Source of the DNA: Pedobacter sp. KBW06
Lineage (GTDB): Bacteria > Bacteroidota > Bacteroidia > Sphingobacteriales > Sphingobacteriaceae
NCBI RefSeq assembly: GCF_003852525.1
Contig: NZ_QAJL01000002.1
Location: 510,436-574,435 of the forward strand
Length of the DNA stretch: 64,000 bases
Direction of reading: 5' to 3'
Shown in pieces: positions 46,944 to 56,260 of this stretch. Under the pieces are notes generated by a model that saw only the letters and a program-made list of their open reading frames with translations, ran no database searches and was not told the origin of the DNA. Every line of letters begins with the position of its first letter. Positions within the stretch are counted from its first letter, which is position 1. Position numbers and translations under genes: made by a program.

Positions 46944-47060
46944 TTAACCTTGACGTTGCTTGTATTTTGGATTTTTCTTGTTAATCACGAAAAGTTTACC
47001 TTTACGACGAATAATCTTGCAATCAGCGCTACGTTTTTTAATTGATGACCTAACTTTCAT
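46944..47060 (-). CDS. rpmJ: 50S ribosomal protein L36
   Basis: bL36, 38 residues, read by hand because it is too short for most ORF filters: ATG at 47060, TAA at 46944-46946. Starts [11 protein letters not shown] and ends NPKYKQRQG, the conserved L36 C-terminus. Of the classical zinc ligands (Cys-x2-Cys-x12-Cys-x4-His) only Cys14 remains; the others are Ser11, Asn27 and Tyr33, so this is the zinc-free (C-minus) form seen in Bacteroidota. It begins 1 nt after the infA stop. Confidence 0.96.
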   Translation of the reverse strand: MKVRSSIKKRSADCKIIRRKGKLFVINKKNPKYKQRQG

Positions 47061-47061
47061 T

Positions 47062-47280
47062 TTATTTATATCTATAAGTAATCCTGCCCTTTGATAAATC
47101 GTAAGGCGACATCTCTAATTTGACTTTGTCTCCAGGAAGAATCTTGATGTAGTGCATCCTCATCTTACCTGAAATATGAGCTATTATCTCATGACCATTC
47201 TCTAGTTCCACCCGGAACATGGCATTGGATAATGCTTCCCTTATTACACCGTCTTGCTCAATTGAGGCTTGTTTAGCCAT
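47062..47280 (-). CDS. infA: Translation initiation factor IF-1
   Basis: IF-1, a 72-residue OB-fold protein that binds the A site of the 30S subunit during initiation. [19 protein letters not shown], then [20 protein letters not shown] and [31 protein letters not shown] are all present (read in pieces). It sits between map and rpmJ, the usual order in this phylum. A -7-like box is found in the 71-nt spacer upstream. Confidence 0.98.
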   Translation of the reverse strand: MAKQASIEQDGVIREALSNAMFRVELENGHEIIAHISGKMRMHYIKILPGDKVKLEMSPYDLSKGRITYRYK

Positions 47281-47324
47281 ATAATATTGATTTTTACTTA
47301 ATTAGCTGTTACTAAACAGGGTTG

Positions 47325-47332
47325 CAAAATTA
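47325..47332 (-). promoter_or_regulatory. infA: Possible internal -7 box upstream of infA
   Basis: Minus-strand TAATTTTG fits TAnnTTTG and would give a ~40-nt infA leader; the upstream region is A/T-only with no TTG, so support is weak. Confidence 0.3.
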
Positions 47333-47351
47333 AATAAAAAAATTTAATTAT

Positions 47352-48137
47352 TTACTTTTTTTTATTTAAAACTTCTTCAATTACTGAAAAGGTCGATAAA
47401 ACGTCTGCATTACCCTTTTTAACTGCCACTGTATGCTCAAAATGAGCAGATGGCCTATTGTCCTTACTGGTTACTGTCCAGCCGTCAGACCAGAACTTTA
47501 CACCAGCTGTACCTGCATTGATCATTGGCTCAATAGCGATCACCATTCCTTCCTCCAGTTTGATTCCACTCCCGCGTTTACCATAATTTGGTACCTCAGG
47601 TTTTTCATGTAACTGGACTCCGACTCCGTGACCCACTAATTCTTTCACCACACCAAATCCATTCGCCTCCGCATGCGCCTGTACAGCATAGCCTACGTCT
47701 CCGATCCTTGAACCTACAACGGCCTTCTCAATCGCAAGCCTTAAGCATTCTTTCGTCACGTCAACCAGTTTCTGTTTCTCCGCAGATATCTCTCCGATGG
47801 AGAACGTATATGCGGAGTCACCGAAGAACTTGTTTAGAATGACCCCACAGTCTACAGAGATTAAATCTCCTTCCTGTATCACATACTCACCGGGAAAGCC
47901 ATGAACAACCTGCTCATTAGGCGAAATACACAGTGAATACGGGAAGCCGTTATAGTTTAAAAAAGCAGGGATTGCTCCGTGGTCTTTAATAAACGTTTCA
48001 GCCAGGTCATTCAGTTTTTTTGTCGTGATGCCCGGACCAATTACTTTAGCTACTTCAGCTAAGGTTTTAGATACGAGTAAAGAACTCTCTCTGATTAACT
48101 CGATCTCCTCCGGAGATTTGTAATAGATCTTAGACAT
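47352..48137 (-). CDS. map: Methionine aminopeptidase, type I
   Basis: Removes the initiator methionine from nascent proteins. 261 residues; metal ligands visible as Asp in ISVDCGV, Asp in FFGDSAYTF, His in LVGHGVGVQLHEKP, Glu in VIAIEPMINAG and Glu in SAHFEHTVAV. Type I because there is no insertion between the last ligands and no N-terminal zinc-finger extension. It is 8 nt after secY, with which it is co-transcribed. Confidence 0.97.
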   Translation of the reverse strand: MSKIYYKSPEEIELIRESSLLVSKTLAEVAKVIGPGITTKKLNDLAETFIKDHGAIPAFLNYNGFPYSLCISPNEQVVHGFPGEYVIQEGDLISVDCGVILNKFFGDSAYTFSIGEISAEKQKLVDVTKECLRLAIEKAVVGSRIGDVGYAVQAHAEANGFGVVKELVGHGVGVQLHEKPEVPNYGKRGSGIKLEEGMVIAIEPMINAGTAGVKFWSDGWTVTSKDNRPSAHFEHTVAVKKGNADVLSTFSVIEEVLNKKK

Positions 48138-48145
48138 GCAATATA

Positions 48146-49480
48146 TTAGATCACCGCATTGCTACCACTTGCTGCAGCAGGAATTCCTGTGCGGCCGGTA
48201 ACCCTGCCTGTTTTCATTAAACCATCATAATGACGCATTAACAAATAACTTTCGATTTGTTGCAAAGTATCCAATACTACACCTACCAGGATCAACAGGG
48301 AAGTTCCACCATAGAAATGGGCAAATTCCGACTTGATACCGAACTTAACCGCTATAGAAGGAAGGATCGCAATGATGGCAAGGAAAACAGCACCCGGGAA
48401 GGTGATCTTCGAAATTACATCATCTATGAAGCTTGAGGTAGCAAGACCCGGTTTGATACCAGGAATGAAACCACCATTCTTCTTCATGTCGTCCGACATC
48501 TGAGTAGGGTTAACAGTAATTGCAGTATAAAAGAATGTAAATGCAATAATTAAAAAGCCAAATGTTAAGCTATACGCTAATGAAGTATAGTCACTGAACT
48601 GAACCAACCAGGTATTTTGCAGGGAAGGAAAGAACTGAGGAATAAACCCTGGAATAAACATCAATGCCTGAGCAAAGATGATCGGCATTACACCGGCAGC
48701 ATTCACCTTTAAAGGGATGTACTGTCTTACTCCACCAAACTGTCTGTTACCAACAATCCTTTTCGCATACTGAACAGGTACTTTACGTACACCCTGAACA
48801 ATCATGATGGTAAACATCACTACTGCAAATAAGGCAACAATTTCCACGACAAGGGCTATTAAGCCTGCGCCAACAAATCTCGAAGTAATCTCCTGGTATA
48901 AAGCGATTGGCAATCTGGCGATAATACCGACCATGATGATCAGTGAAATACCATTTCCAATACCTTTATCGGTGATTTTCTCACCCAACCACATCACAAA
49001 CAATGTTCCTGCTGCCAACACGAATGTTGCCATTACATAGAACAAAGCATGATCAATAACGATTGCTTCTGCTGGAACCTGTGTTTTAACGTAACCTACA
49101 GCCTGAACAGCTGTAATGGCTACCGTCAGGTAACGCGTAATTTGATTTAGTTTCTTCCTGCCACTTTCACCCTCCTTTTGCATTTTCTGGAAGGAAGGAA
49201 CAGCAATACCTAATAGCTGAACTACAATTGAGGCAGAAATATAAGGCATAACACCCAAGGCAAGGATAGATACCCGTGAAAACGAACCTCCGGCAAACAT
49301 ATCCAAGAGACCCAAAAGTCCAGACTTCTCATTATTGCCTAAAAGAGTTGCATCAACACCTGGAAGAACCACGTGGGATACAAACCTATAAACCAAAAGA
49401 ATCATGAGCGTAAATACTATACGCTCTTTCAATTCTTGAATTTTCCAAATATTACTTAAAGTAGTAAACAGCTTCTTCAT
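48146..49480 (-). CDS. secY: Protein translocase subunit SecY
   Basis: The channel of the Sec translocon in the inner membrane. 444 residues with about ten membrane segments. Landmarks are the plug-region GLLGLLDMFAGGSFSRVSI, YISASIVVQLL, GIGNGISLIIMVGI and the cytoplasmic loop GGFIPGIKPGLAT. It starts 3 nt after rplO. SecE and SecG are not in this window. Confidence 0.98.
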   Translation of the reverse strand: MKKLFTTLSNIWKIQELKERIVFTLMILLVYRFVSHVVLPGVDATLLGNNEKSGLLGLLDMFAGGSFSRVSILALGVMPYISASIVVQLLGIAVPSFQKMQKEGESGRKKLNQITRYLTVAITAVQAVGYVKTQVPAEAIVIDHALFYVMATFVLAAGTLFVMWLGEKITDKGIGNGISLIIMVGIIARLPIALYQEITSRFVGAGLIALVVEIVALFAVVMFTIMIVQGVRKVPVQYAKRIVGNRQFGGVRQYIPLKVNAAGVMPIIFAQALMFIPGFIPQFFPSLQNTWLVQFSDYTSLAYSLTFGFLIIAFTFFYTAITVNPTQMSDDMKKNGGFIPGIKPGLATSSFIDDVISKITFPGAVFLAIIAILPSIAVKFGIKSEFAHFYGGTSLLILVGVVLDTLQQIESYLLMRHYDGLMKTGRVTGRTGIPAAASGSNAVI

Positions 49481-49483
49481 TAA

Positions 49484-49930
49484 TTACAATTTTTCGATTG
49501 AGCCTCCAACAGCCTCAATAGCTTTTTGTGCGGTTGCAGAAAAAGCATGTGCTTTAACTTCTAACTTAGTTTTAACTTCACCACGACCAAGAATTTTAAC
49601 AAGGTCATTTTTATGAGCTAAACCATGATCCTGCAATGTAGCAAAATCAATTGTAGTTAAGCTAAATTTCTCTGCTAATCCTTGTAATACGTCTAAGTTA
49701 ACACTTACGTATTCAACGCGGTTAATAGGTTTGAAACCTACCTTAGGTACACGACGTTGCAATGGCATTTGTCCACCCTCAAAACCAATTTTGGTTTTGT
49801 GACCTGAACGTGATCCAGCACCTTTGTGTCCACGTGTAGATGTACCACCGCGTCCGGAACCGGTACCACGACCAATTCTCTTGTTGTTTTTTGTTGAACC
49901 TGCTGCAGGTTTAAGATTACTTAAGTTCAT
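49484..49930 (-). CDS. rplO: 50S ribosomal protein L15
   Basis: uL15, a late-assembly protein of the large subunit. 148 residues: [22 protein letters not shown], the basic glycine-rich [20 protein letters not shown] and [12 protein letters not shown]. It lies 108 nt after rpmD, a spacer with a long hairpin (49987-50035) and a small one (49947-49973), and 3 nt before secY. Confidence 0.98.
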   Translation of the reverse strand: MNLSNLKPAAGSTKNNKRIGRGTGSGRGGTSTRGHKGAGSRSGHKTKIGFEGGQMPLQRRVPKVGFKPINRVEYVSVNLDVLQGLAEKFSLTTIDFATLQDHGLAHKNDLVKILGRGEVKTKLEVKAHAFSATAQKAIEAVGGSIEKL

Positions 49931-49986
49931 TTTTTGAAACTTGTGCTGCCCTTCGCTTTCACTAATCAGGGCAACGGTTAAACATA

Positions 49987-50035
49987 TTTAAAGGTTGCAA
50001 ATGTAATTATATAAACCACATTTACAACCTTTAAA
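49987..50035 (-). other. Long hairpin in the rpmD-rplO spacer
   Basis: Arms TTTAAAGGTTG-C-AAATGT (49987-50004) and ACATTT-A-CAACCTTTAAA (50018-50035): 17 paired bases with one mismatch and a 13-nt loop, just after the rpmD stop. No T run follows, so it is not a simple terminator. Confidence 0.65.
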
Positions 50036-50038
50036 AAT

Positions 50039-50218
50039 TTATATACTCTCTATAGCAACTAAGTGATTCACTTTTCTCACCATTCCGATGATGGCAGCGT
50101 TAGCTTCCACTTCTACACTTTGGTTCATTTTAGTTAAACCTAATGCTTTCATCGTTCTTTTTTGGCGTTCGCTTCTATCGATAATGCTTTTTACCTGGGT
50201 TATTTTGATCTTAGCCAT
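50039..50218 (-). CDS. rpmD: 50S ribosomal protein L30
   Basis: uL30, 59 residues, read by hand: ATG at 50218, TAA at 50039-50041. It begins MAKIKITQVKSIIDRSERQK, with LGLTKMNQSVEV and a C-terminal IGMVRKVNHLVAIESI, all typical of bacterial L30. It starts 4 nt after the rpsE stop; a 108-nt structured spacer to rplO follows. Confidence 0.96.
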   Translation of the reverse strand: MAKIKITQVKSIIDRSERQKRTMKALGLTKMNQSVEVEANAAIIGMVRKVNHLVAIESI

Positions 50219-50222
50219 AATA

Positions 50223-50741
50223 TTATCCGTTAAAAACTTTATTTAAATCGACACCACGTTGCTGAGCGACAGTATAAGCATCGCGCATTTTAGTTAAAGC
50301 ATCAACAGTTGCTTTTACCACGTTGTGAGGATTTGATGAACCTTTAGACTTTGCAAGTACGTTATGTACTCCTGCACTCTCTAATACCGCACGCATTGCA
50401 CCACCGGCAATAACACCTGTACCTACTGCTGCTGGTTTGATTAATACAAAACCACCAGAGAATTTACCGATTTGCTCATGAGGAACAGTACCGTTTAACA
50501 GAGGAACTTTTACCAAGTTCTTTTTAGCATCATCGATACCTTTAGCGATCGCTTCAGTTACCTCTTTTGCTTTACCTAAACCGTAACCTACGATTCCGTT
50601 TTCATCTCCAACAACCACGATGGCTGAGAAGCTGAAAGTACGTCCACCTTTAGTTACTTTGGCAACACGTTGTATGCTAACTAAACGATCTTTCAATTCG
50701 ATCTCGCTAGTCTTAACTCTTTTTATATTGATAGTTGACAT
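50223..50741 (-). CDS. rpsE: 30S ribosomal protein S5
   Basis: uS5, at the mRNA entry region, important for accuracy. 172 residues: the S5 dsRNA-binding half ([27 protein letters not shown] read in pieces) and the C-terminal [20 protein letters not shown]. Located 18 nt after rplR and 4 nt before rpmD. Confidence 0.98.
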   Translation of the reverse strand: MSTINIKRVKTSEIELKDRLVSIQRVAKVTKGGRTFSFSAIVVVGDENGIVGYGLGKAKEVTEAIAKGIDDAKKNLVKVPLLNGTVPHEQIGKFSGGFVLIKPAAVGTGVIAGGAMRAVLESAGVHNVLAKSKGSSNPHNVVKATVDALTKMRDAYTVAQQRGVDLNKVFNG

Positions 50742-50759
50742 TCTTATCCTATTTTCAGA

Positions 50760-51113
50760 TTAAAATACTAAACCAGCTTCGCGAGCACCTTCTGCCAACG
50801 ATTTAACACGTCCATGGTACAAATAGCCATTTCTATCGAAAACTACTTCTTTAACACCAGCTGCAAGTGCTTTTTCAGCTACTAACTTACCCACTGCTAC
50901 TGATTGTTCAGATTTGTTTCCAGTTCCAGAAAAGTCTTTTGATAAAGACGAAGCTGATACAATTGTATTACCGGTTACGTCGTTAATGATTTGAGCATAA
51001 ATTCCTTTATTGCTTCTATATACCGATAGACGTGGACGGCTTTCAGAACCTGTTAATCTTTTTCTGATTCCTTTTTTTATACGATCTCTACGAGATAATT
51101 TTTTTCCTGCCAT
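50760..51113 (-). CDS. rplR: 50S ribosomal protein L18
   Basis: uL18, which binds 5S rRNA with L5 and L25. 117 residues: [40 protein letters not shown], and the C-terminal [21 protein letters not shown]. It begins 5 nt after rplF. Confidence 0.98.
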   Translation of the reverse strand: MAGKKLSRRDRIKKGIRKRLTGSESRPRLSVYRSNKGIYAQIINDVTGNTIVSASSLSKDFSGTGNKSEQSVAVGKLVAEKALAAGVKEVVFDRNGYLYHGRVKSLAEGAREAGLVF

Positions 51114-51118
51114 TTTGA

Positions 51119-51676
51119 TTATTTTTTAGAAGCTGATTTACCTGCTTTTCTTCTTAACACTTCACCTACAAACTTGATACCTTTACCTTTATATGGCTCA
51201 GGAGTACGTAACGAACGGATTTTCGCTGCTACTTGTCCGATCAATTGTTTGTCAATACTTTCTAAAATGATTTTAGGAGTCTGACCTTTTTCAGATGTTG
51301 TTGTTACTTTAATTTCTTCCGGCAATTGGAATACATAGTGGTGAGAATAACCCAGAACTAAGTCTAATGTGTTTCCTGTGTTTGTAGCACGGTAACCAAC
51401 ACCTACTAATTCCTGAGAAATTTTATATCCTTCTGTTACACCAACAACCATATTGTTTAACAATGAACGGTATAAACCGTGCAATGCTTTGTGTCTTTTC
51501 TGCTCTGAGGGACGGGTTACAGTTAGTACTCCGTCTTCCTGACTTACAGTGATATCAGAATCAACTGCTTGAGTCAATTCTCCTTTAGGTCCTTTTACAG
51601 TCACTACGTTATCTTTAGCTACTGTAATCGTTACACCTGCAGGTACATTAATTGGGGCTTTTCCTATTCTTGACAT
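51119..51676 (-). CDS. rplF: 50S ribosomal protein L6
   Basis: uL6, near the sarcin-ricin loop and factor-binding site. 185 residues with two similar folds: [19 protein letters not shown] and the C-terminal [22 protein letters not shown]. The start codon is preceded by AAAGGAGGATAGCAAATG, a perfect Shine-Dalgarno site, unlike almost all neighbours in the operon. Confidence 0.98.
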   Translation of the reverse strand: MSRIGKAPINVPAGVTITVAKDNVVTVKGPKGELTQAVDSDITVSQEDGVLTVTRPSEQKRHKALHGLYRSLLNNMVVGVTEGYKISQELVGVGYRATNTGNTLDLVLGYSHHYVFQLPEEIKVTTTSEKGQTPKIILESIDKQLIGQVAAKIRSLRTPEPYKGKGIKFVGEVLRRKAGKSASKK

Positions 51677-51694
51677 TTTGCTATCCTCCTTTAA

Positions 51695-52093
51695 TTAATA
51701 AACGTGACACAAAACCTCGCCACCAATGTTCAGTTTGGCTGCTTCTTTATCTGTCATAACACCTTTAGATGTAGACAAGATGGCGATACCTAAACCGTTT
51801 AATACTCTTGGCATATTTTCTACGCCGGCATATTGCCTTAAACCTGGTTTGCTGATACGGGTCAATGTACGGATTGCAGGGATCTTAGTGATCGCATTGT
51901 ATTTCAAAGCGATTTTGATCGTTCCTTGAGCCGTAGTGTCCTCAAACTTGTAATTAGCAATGTAACCTTTGTCAAAAAGAACTTTAGTGATTTCTTTTTT
52001 AAGGTTTGATGCAGGAATTTCTACAATTCTGTGATTTGCCTTGATGGCATTTCTTACTCTTGTAAGATAATCTGCTATTGGATCTGTATTCAT
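51695..52093 (-). CDS. rpsH: 30S ribosomal protein S8
   Basis: uS8, a primary binder of 16S helix 21 and, in enterobacteria, the regulator of the spc operon. 132 residues: MNTDPIADYLTRVRNA and TSKGVMTDKEAAKLNIGGEVLCHVY. Separated from rpsN by 114 nt, the longest spacer in the rplC-to-rplQ run. Confidence 0.98.
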   Translation of the reverse strand: MNTDPIADYLTRVRNAIKANHRIVEIPASNLKKEITKVLFDKGYIANYKFEDTTAQGTIKIALKYNAITKIPAIRTLTRISKPGLRQYAGVENMPRVLNGLGIAILSTSKGVMTDKEAAKLNIGGEVLCHVY

Positions 52094-52207
52094 TTTTATA
52101 TAATTGTGACGGTGGTTTCCTTCCTATCCTATTCGGGACGACCTTCCATCGGTTAATATTCGTTGTTCTCTGCCTTGGGAAAATCCCTTAGCATAAAGAA
52201 AGCTGTT

Positions 52208-52477
52208 TTACCAGCTTGCTTTTCTTACTCCAGGGATTTTACCTGCTAAAGCCATATCACGGAACAATACCCTTGATATACCGAAAGTACGCATGTAACC
52301 ACGAGGACGTCCAGTTAATTTACAACGGTTGTGTAAACGTACTGCAGATGAGTTTTTTGGTAACTTATCTAATCCTTCATAATCACCAGCAGCTTTAAGT
52401 TCTGCACGTTTATCAGCATATTTAGCCACCAATTTTTGGCGCTTAATTTCGCGAGCTTTTACACCTTCTTTTGCCAT
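52208..52477 (-). CDS. rpsN: 30S ribosomal protein S14 (zinc-free, long form)
   Basis: uS14, on the 30S head. At 89 residues it is the long form: a single Cys in [19 protein letters not shown], no CxxC pair, so no zinc ribbon. The C-terminal [18 protein letters not shown] is typical. Its ATG overlaps the rplE stop by one nt. Confidence 0.98.
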   Translation of the reverse strand: MAKEGVKAREIKRQKLVAKYADKRAELKAAGDYEGLDKLPKNSSAVRLHNRCKLTGRPRGYMRTFGISRVLFRDMALAGKIPGVRKASW

Positions 52478-53046
52478 TATGAATTTGTGTTATTTTGGTT
52501 TTTAAATGGTAATCCAAATTGTTTTAATAATTCCAATGCTTCAACATCAGTAGTAGCGCTGGTTACAAACGTAATATCCATACCTAAAATCTTGCTGATT
52601 TTGTCGATGTTGATCTCAGGGAAGATGATTTGCTCAGTAACTCCTAATGTGTAGTTACCTTTTCCATCAAATCCTTTATCATTGATACCTTTGAAATCAC
52701 GGATACGAGGTAAAGCTACGGAAATTAAACGATCTAAAAACTCATACATGTTGTTATCACGCAAAGTTACACGTACACCAACCGGCATACCTTTACGTAA
52801 TTTAAAGTTTGAGATATCTTTTTTAGATTTTGCTCCAACTGCCTGCTGACCTGCGATAGTAGTCATCTCTAAAATAGAGCTGTCCATAATCTTTTTGTCA
52901 GTTACAGAGAAACGACCAACACCCTGGTTGATTGAGATTTTCTCTAACTTAGGAACCTGCATAACGCTTTTGTAATTGAACTTATCTTTAAGTGCAGTTA
53001 CAATTTCCTCTTTATATTTACTTTTTAATCTTGGTACGTAAGTCAT
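52477..53046 (-). CDS. rplE: 50S ribosomal protein L5
   Basis: uL5, part of the central protuberance, binding 5S rRNA and P-site tRNA. 189 residues: [19 protein letters not shown] and the [21 protein letters not shown] signature in pieces. It overlaps both neighbours (rplX stop, rpsN start) by one nt. Confidence 0.98.
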   Translation of the reverse strand: MTYVPRLKSKYKEEIVTALKDKFNYKSVMQVPKLEKISINQGVGRFSVTDKKIMDSSILEMTTIAGQQAVGAKSKKDISNFKLRKGMPVGVRVTLRDNNMYEFLDRLISVALPRIRDFKGINDKGFDGKGNYTLGVTEQIIFPEINIDKISKILGMDITFVTSATTDVEALELLKQFGLPFKNQNNTNS

Positions 53047-53384
53047 TATTTGATCTCCTCTCCTGATTTTTTACTAACCCTAACTAATTTCCCATCAGCA
53101 TTAAGCTTTCTGCCAACGCGAGTAGTTGCACCTGTTTTAGGGTCAACTAATGCTACGTTAGAAATATGAAGAGCAGCCTCTTTTTTAATGATACCTCCGT
53201 TTGGAGTAGCAGCATTAGGTTTTGTATGTTTTGATACAAGGTTAACACCTTCTACAAGGATTCTGCTTTTTGTAATTAATACAGAAAGAACTGTTCCTTG
53301 TTGGCCTTTTGAATCGCCAGCGATTACCTTAACTAAATCTCCTTTACGGATTTTTATCTTTGGTGTAGTTACTTTATTTTTCAT
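53046..53384 (-). CDS. rplX: 50S ribosomal protein L24
   Basis: uL24, an early assembly initiator near the tunnel exit. 112 residues; KOW motif [20 protein letters not shown] and the typical [21 protein letters not shown]. It lies 1 nt after rplN. Confidence 0.98.
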   Translation of the reverse strand: MKNKVTTPKIKIRKGDLVKVIAGDSKGQQGTVLSVLITKSRILVEGVNLVSKHTKPNAATPNGGIIKKEAALHISNVALVDPKTGATTRVGRKLNADGKLVRVSKKSGEEIK

Positions 53385-53385
53385 T

Positions 53386-53754
53386 TTATAATACCTCCGG
53401 TGCTAATGATACAATTTTCATGAATTGTTTTTCACGCAGTTCTCTTGCTACCGGGCCGAAAATACGTGTACCACGCGGCTCATCTTGTGCATTTAATAAT
53501 ACTGCTGCATTGTCGTCGAAACGAATGTAAGAACCATCTTTACGTCTGATTTCTTTTCTTGTTCTTACAACCACTGCTTTAGAAACGGTTCCTTTTTTAA
53601 TGTTACCTGAAGGCAATGCACTTTTAACGGTAACAACGATTTTGTCACCAATAGAAGCATATCTCTTTCCGGTACCACCAAGTACACGGATAACCAATAC
53701 TTCTTTTGCGCCGCTATTGTCGGCTACGTTTAATCTTGATTCCTGTTGTACCAT
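53386..53754 (-). CDS. rplN: 50S ribosomal protein L14
   Basis: uL14, part of intersubunit bridges and the binding site of silencing factor RsfS. 122 residues, [19 protein letters not shown] and [22 protein letters not shown]. It starts 1 nt after rpsQ. Confidence 0.98.
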   Translation of the reverse strand: MVQQESRLNVADNSGAKEVLVIRVLGGTGKRYASIGDKIVVTVKSALPSGNIKKGTVSKAVVVRTRKEIRRKDGSYIRFDDNAAVLLNAQDEPRGTRIFGPVARELREKQFMKIVSLAPEVL

Positions 53755-53755
53755 G

Positions 53756-54010
53756 TTATTTAGCCCTTTCTAAAATTTCAACTAATCTCCAGTTCTTGTT
53801 TTTACTCAGCGGACGAGTCTCCATGATCAGTACTGTATCACCAATACCGCAATCGTTTTTCTCGTCATGAGCCATAAATTTGGTAGTTTTCTTAACAAAC
53901 TTACCATAGATCGGGTGTTTCACTTTACGTTCTACCGCTACAACAACAGACTTATCCATTTTGTTGCTTACTACCAACCCGGTTCTTGTTTTTCTTAATT
54001 GTCTTTCCAT
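53756..54010 (-). CDS. rpsQ: 30S ribosomal protein S17
   Basis: uS17, a primary binder in the 16S 5' domain. 84 residues, OB fold: [21 protein letters not shown], and the KMDKS signature. It follows rpmC by 13 nt. Confidence 0.98.
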   Translation of the reverse strand: MERQLRKTRTGLVVSNKMDKSVVVAVERKVKHPIYGKFVKKTTKFMAHDEKNDCGIGDTVLIMETRPLSKNKNWRLVEILERAK

Positions 54011-54023
54011 TTCGACTCTAAAG

Positions 54024-54233
54024 TTATTTAGTTTCAGTAGCAGACTGAGCTTTACGCTTAGTCACTTCAGTGTTTAATCGGGCAATATCCCTTCTTACCT
54101 TTTTGATACGGGTAGGATTCTCAATAGCCGAAATTGTATGTGCAAATCTTAACTTTACTAAGTTTTCAGTTTCTTCTGCAATCCTGGCTACTAGTTCTTC
54201 TTGTGAAAGCCCTGTGATTTCTGAGTTCTTCAT
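54024..54233 (-). CDS. rpmC: 50S ribosomal protein L29
   Basis: uL29, a two-helix protein at the tunnel exit next to L23. 69 residues; [18 protein letters not shown] and the conserved [25 protein letters not shown] in pieces. A 75-nt spacer with a possible hairpin separates it from rplP. Confidence 0.97.
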   Translation of the reverse strand: MKNSEITGLSQEELVARIAEETENLVKLRFAHTISAIENPTRIKKVRRDIARLNTEVTKRKAQSATETK

Positions 54234-54250
54234 TTTATTAATTTTTATGC

Positions 54251-54300
54251 CTTGGGTCTAGCGGTTATAATAACAAGTTACTTACAACATTCAACCCAAG
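54251..54300 (-). other. Inverted repeat in the rplP-rpmC spacer
   Basis: Arms CTTGGGT (54251-54257) and ACCCAAG (54294-54300), perfect, enclosing an inner palindrome GTTATAATAAC (54264-54274). It fills nearly the whole 75-nt gap. Confidence 0.45.
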
Positions 54301-54308
54301 AGCTTTTT

Positions 54309-54731
54309 TTATGCTTCTACGTAATCTCTACGTACTACAAATTTTGTTTGGATCGGCAATTTTTGGGCCGCTAATCTCATTGCTTCTTTAGCAACTTCTA
54401 AAGGAACACCTTCGGCTTCAAAAATAATACGTCCGGGTCTAACAACGGCAACCCAGTATTCTGGAGCACCCTTACCTTTACCCATACGTACCTCAGCTGG
54501 TTTCTTAGTTACCGGTTTGTCCGGGAATATTCTAATCCACACCTGGCCTTCACGTTTCATGAAACGAGTTACCGCAATACGGGCTGCCTCTATCTGACGA
54601 CTTGTGATCCAAGTCGACTCTAAAGACTTGATCCCGAAGGATCCGAATGATAATTCAGCACCACGAGTTGCTAAACCTTTCATTCTGCCTTTTTGCATCT
54701 TTCTGAACTTCGTTCTTTTTGGCTGTAACAT
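54309..54731 (-). CDS. rplP: 50S ribosomal protein L16
   Basis: uL16, close to the A-site tRNA and 5S rRNA. 140 residues: [55 protein letters not shown]. It lies 38 nt after rpsC. Confidence 0.98.
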   Translation of the reverse strand: MLQPKRTKFRKMQKGRMKGLATRGAELSFGSFGIKSLESTWITSRQIEAARIAVTRFMKREGQVWIRIFPDKPVTKKPAEVRMGKGKGAPEYWVAVVRPGRIIFEAEGVPLEVAKEAMRLAAQKLPIQTKFVVRRDYVEA

Positions 54732-54769
54732 CTTATTCTAATATTATCGTTAAACGATCTGTTAACTAA

Positions 54770-55618
54770 TTATTTACGAGGACCTCTGTTAGGAGTATTT
54801 CCGCCTCTATTATCTCTTCCTGCACCAGGACCGCCTTGACCTGGACCTCTTCCGCCACGACCTTTATTGTCGTTTCTTCTGTCGCCACCGCCACGGTTAT
54901 CTCTGTCTCTTCCACCACCGAAAGCACCTTCTGGTCTGCCACCTTTACCTGGAGCATTGCTCACTGCACCGATGTTAGGAGAAAGATCACGTTTACCGTA
55001 AACTTCACCTTTACAGATCCATACTTTAACACCTATTTTACCATAAGTAGTTAAAGCTTCTGCTAAAGCATAGTCAATGTCAGCACGGAAAGTATGCAAA
55101 GGAATTCTTCCTTCTTTATACTGTTCGCTACGAGCCATCTCAGCACCACCTAAACGACCAGAGGTCATAATTTTGATACCTTCAGCACCCATACGCATTG
55201 TTGATGCGATAGTAGATTTCATTGCTCTACGGAATGAGATCCTTGCTTCTAATTGTTTTGCAACACCTTCTGCAACTAATTGTGCATCAAGCTCAGGACG
55301 TTTGATCTCAAAAATGTTGATTTGAATTTCCTTTTTAGTCAATTTCTTCAACTCTTCTTTGATCTTATCCACCTCAGCTCCTGCTTTACCGATCACAATA
55401 CCCGGACGAGCTGTGTGGATAGTTACCGTGATACGTTTTAACGTACGCTCGATTACCACTTTAGCTACACCGCCTTTTGCGATACGTGCAGAAAGGTATT
55501 TTCTTATTTTTTCGTCCTCAACTAATTTATCAGCATAGTTGTTGCCACCGAACCAGTTAGAATCCCAACCTTTGATGATCCCTAACCTGTTTCCTATTGG
55601 ATGTGCTTTTTGTCCCAT
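54770..55618 (-). CDS. rpsC: 30S ribosomal protein S3 with Gly/Arg-rich tail
   Basis: uS3, at the mRNA entry, with helicase activity together with S4 and S5. 282 residues, against ~230 in E. coli. The first ~215 are normal (KH domain: [41 protein letters not shown]). The last ~60 form a low-complexity tail of Gly, Arg, Asn, Asp and Pro with RGG-like repeats ([18 protein letters not shown] and more), resembling the tail of the DEAD-box helicase in this window. Such S3 tails occur in other Bacteroidota. Confidence 0.97.
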   Translation of the reverse strand: MGQKAHPIGNRLGIIKGWDSNWFGGNNYADKLVEDEKIRKYLSARIAKGGVAKVVIERTLKRITVTIHTARPGIVIGKAGAEVDKIKEELKKLTKKEIQINIFEIKRPELDAQLVAEGVAKQLEARISFRRAMKSTIASTMRMGAEGIKIMTSGRLGGAEMARSEQYKEGRIPLHTFRADIDYALAEALTTYGKIGVKVWICKGEVYGKRDLSPNIGAVSNAPGKGGRPEGAFGGGRDRDNRGGGDRRNDNKGRGGRGPGQGGPGAGRDNRGGNTPNRGPRK

Positions 55619-55623
55619 TTCTG

Positions 55624-55986
55624 TTAATTAGTTTGAGTTTCAACGTTTTTACTATCTACTACCAAAGTTACATGGTTTGAACGCTTACGGATTCTGTAAC
55701 CACGTCCTTGAGGTGCTGGTCTAAGTCTTTTTAACTGACGACCACCGCCTACCATTATCGTTTTCACGTATAACTGGTTTTCTTCAGGGCGAGAACCTTC
55801 ATTTTTAGTTTCCCAGTTTTTGATCGCTGATAATAATAGTTTCTCAACTCTTATTGCTGCATCTTTATTGGTAAACTTTAAAATATGTAAAGCTTTCTCA
55901 ACACGCTCACCTCTGATAAGATCTACAACCAAACGCATTTTACGTGGTGAGGTTGGACAATTGTTTAATTTCGCTACTGCTTCCAT
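55624..55986 (-). CDS. rplV: 50S ribosomal protein L22
   Basis: uL22, whose loop lines the peptide tunnel. 120 residues: [20 protein letters not shown] and the loop region [20 protein letters not shown]. It lies 7 nt after rpsS and 5 nt before rpsC. Confidence 0.98.
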   Translation of the reverse strand: MEAVAKLNNCPTSPRKMRLVVDLIRGERVEKALHILKFTNKDAAIRVEKLLLSAIKNWETKNEGSRPEENQLYVKTIMVGGGRQLKRLRPAPQGRGYRIRKRSNHVTLVVDSKNVETQTN

Positions 55987-55993
55987 CTCTTAA

Positions 55994-56260
55994 TTATTTT
56001 TTCTTTTCAGAGTGACCCCTAAATGTTCTGGTTGGAGCAAACTCTCCCAGCTTGTGACCAACCATGTTTTCTGTTACGTATACCGGTATAAATTTATTAC
56101 CGTTATGCACTGCAAATGTATGACCCACAAAATCTGGTGAAATCATTGATCTGCGAGACCAAGTTTTAATTACAGACCTTTTGCCTGAATCATTCATAGA
56201 TACTACTTTCTTCTCTACGTTATGGTCAATATAAGGTCCTTTTTTTATCGAACGAGCCAT
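55994..56260 (-). CDS. rpsS: 30S ribosomal protein S19
   Basis: uS19, on the 30S head, partner of S13. 88 residues: [41 protein letters not shown] and [15 protein letters not shown]. Its ATG overlaps the rplB stop by 1 nt. Confidence 0.98.
   Translation of the reverse strand: MARSIKKGPYIDHNVEKKVVSMNDSGKRSVIKTWSRRSMISPDFVGHTFAVHNGNKFIPVYVTENMVGHKLGEFAPTRTFRGHSEKKK

Noticed and set aside
53386..53410. GGAGGT before rplX as a Shine-Dalgarno site
   Set aside because: It lies inside the rplN coding end (codons for Pro-Glu-Val) at poor spacing; likely coincidence.
54766..54957. 63-codon minus-strand ORF inside rpsC
   Set aside because: Alternative frame of the Gly-rich S3 tail; low complexity only.
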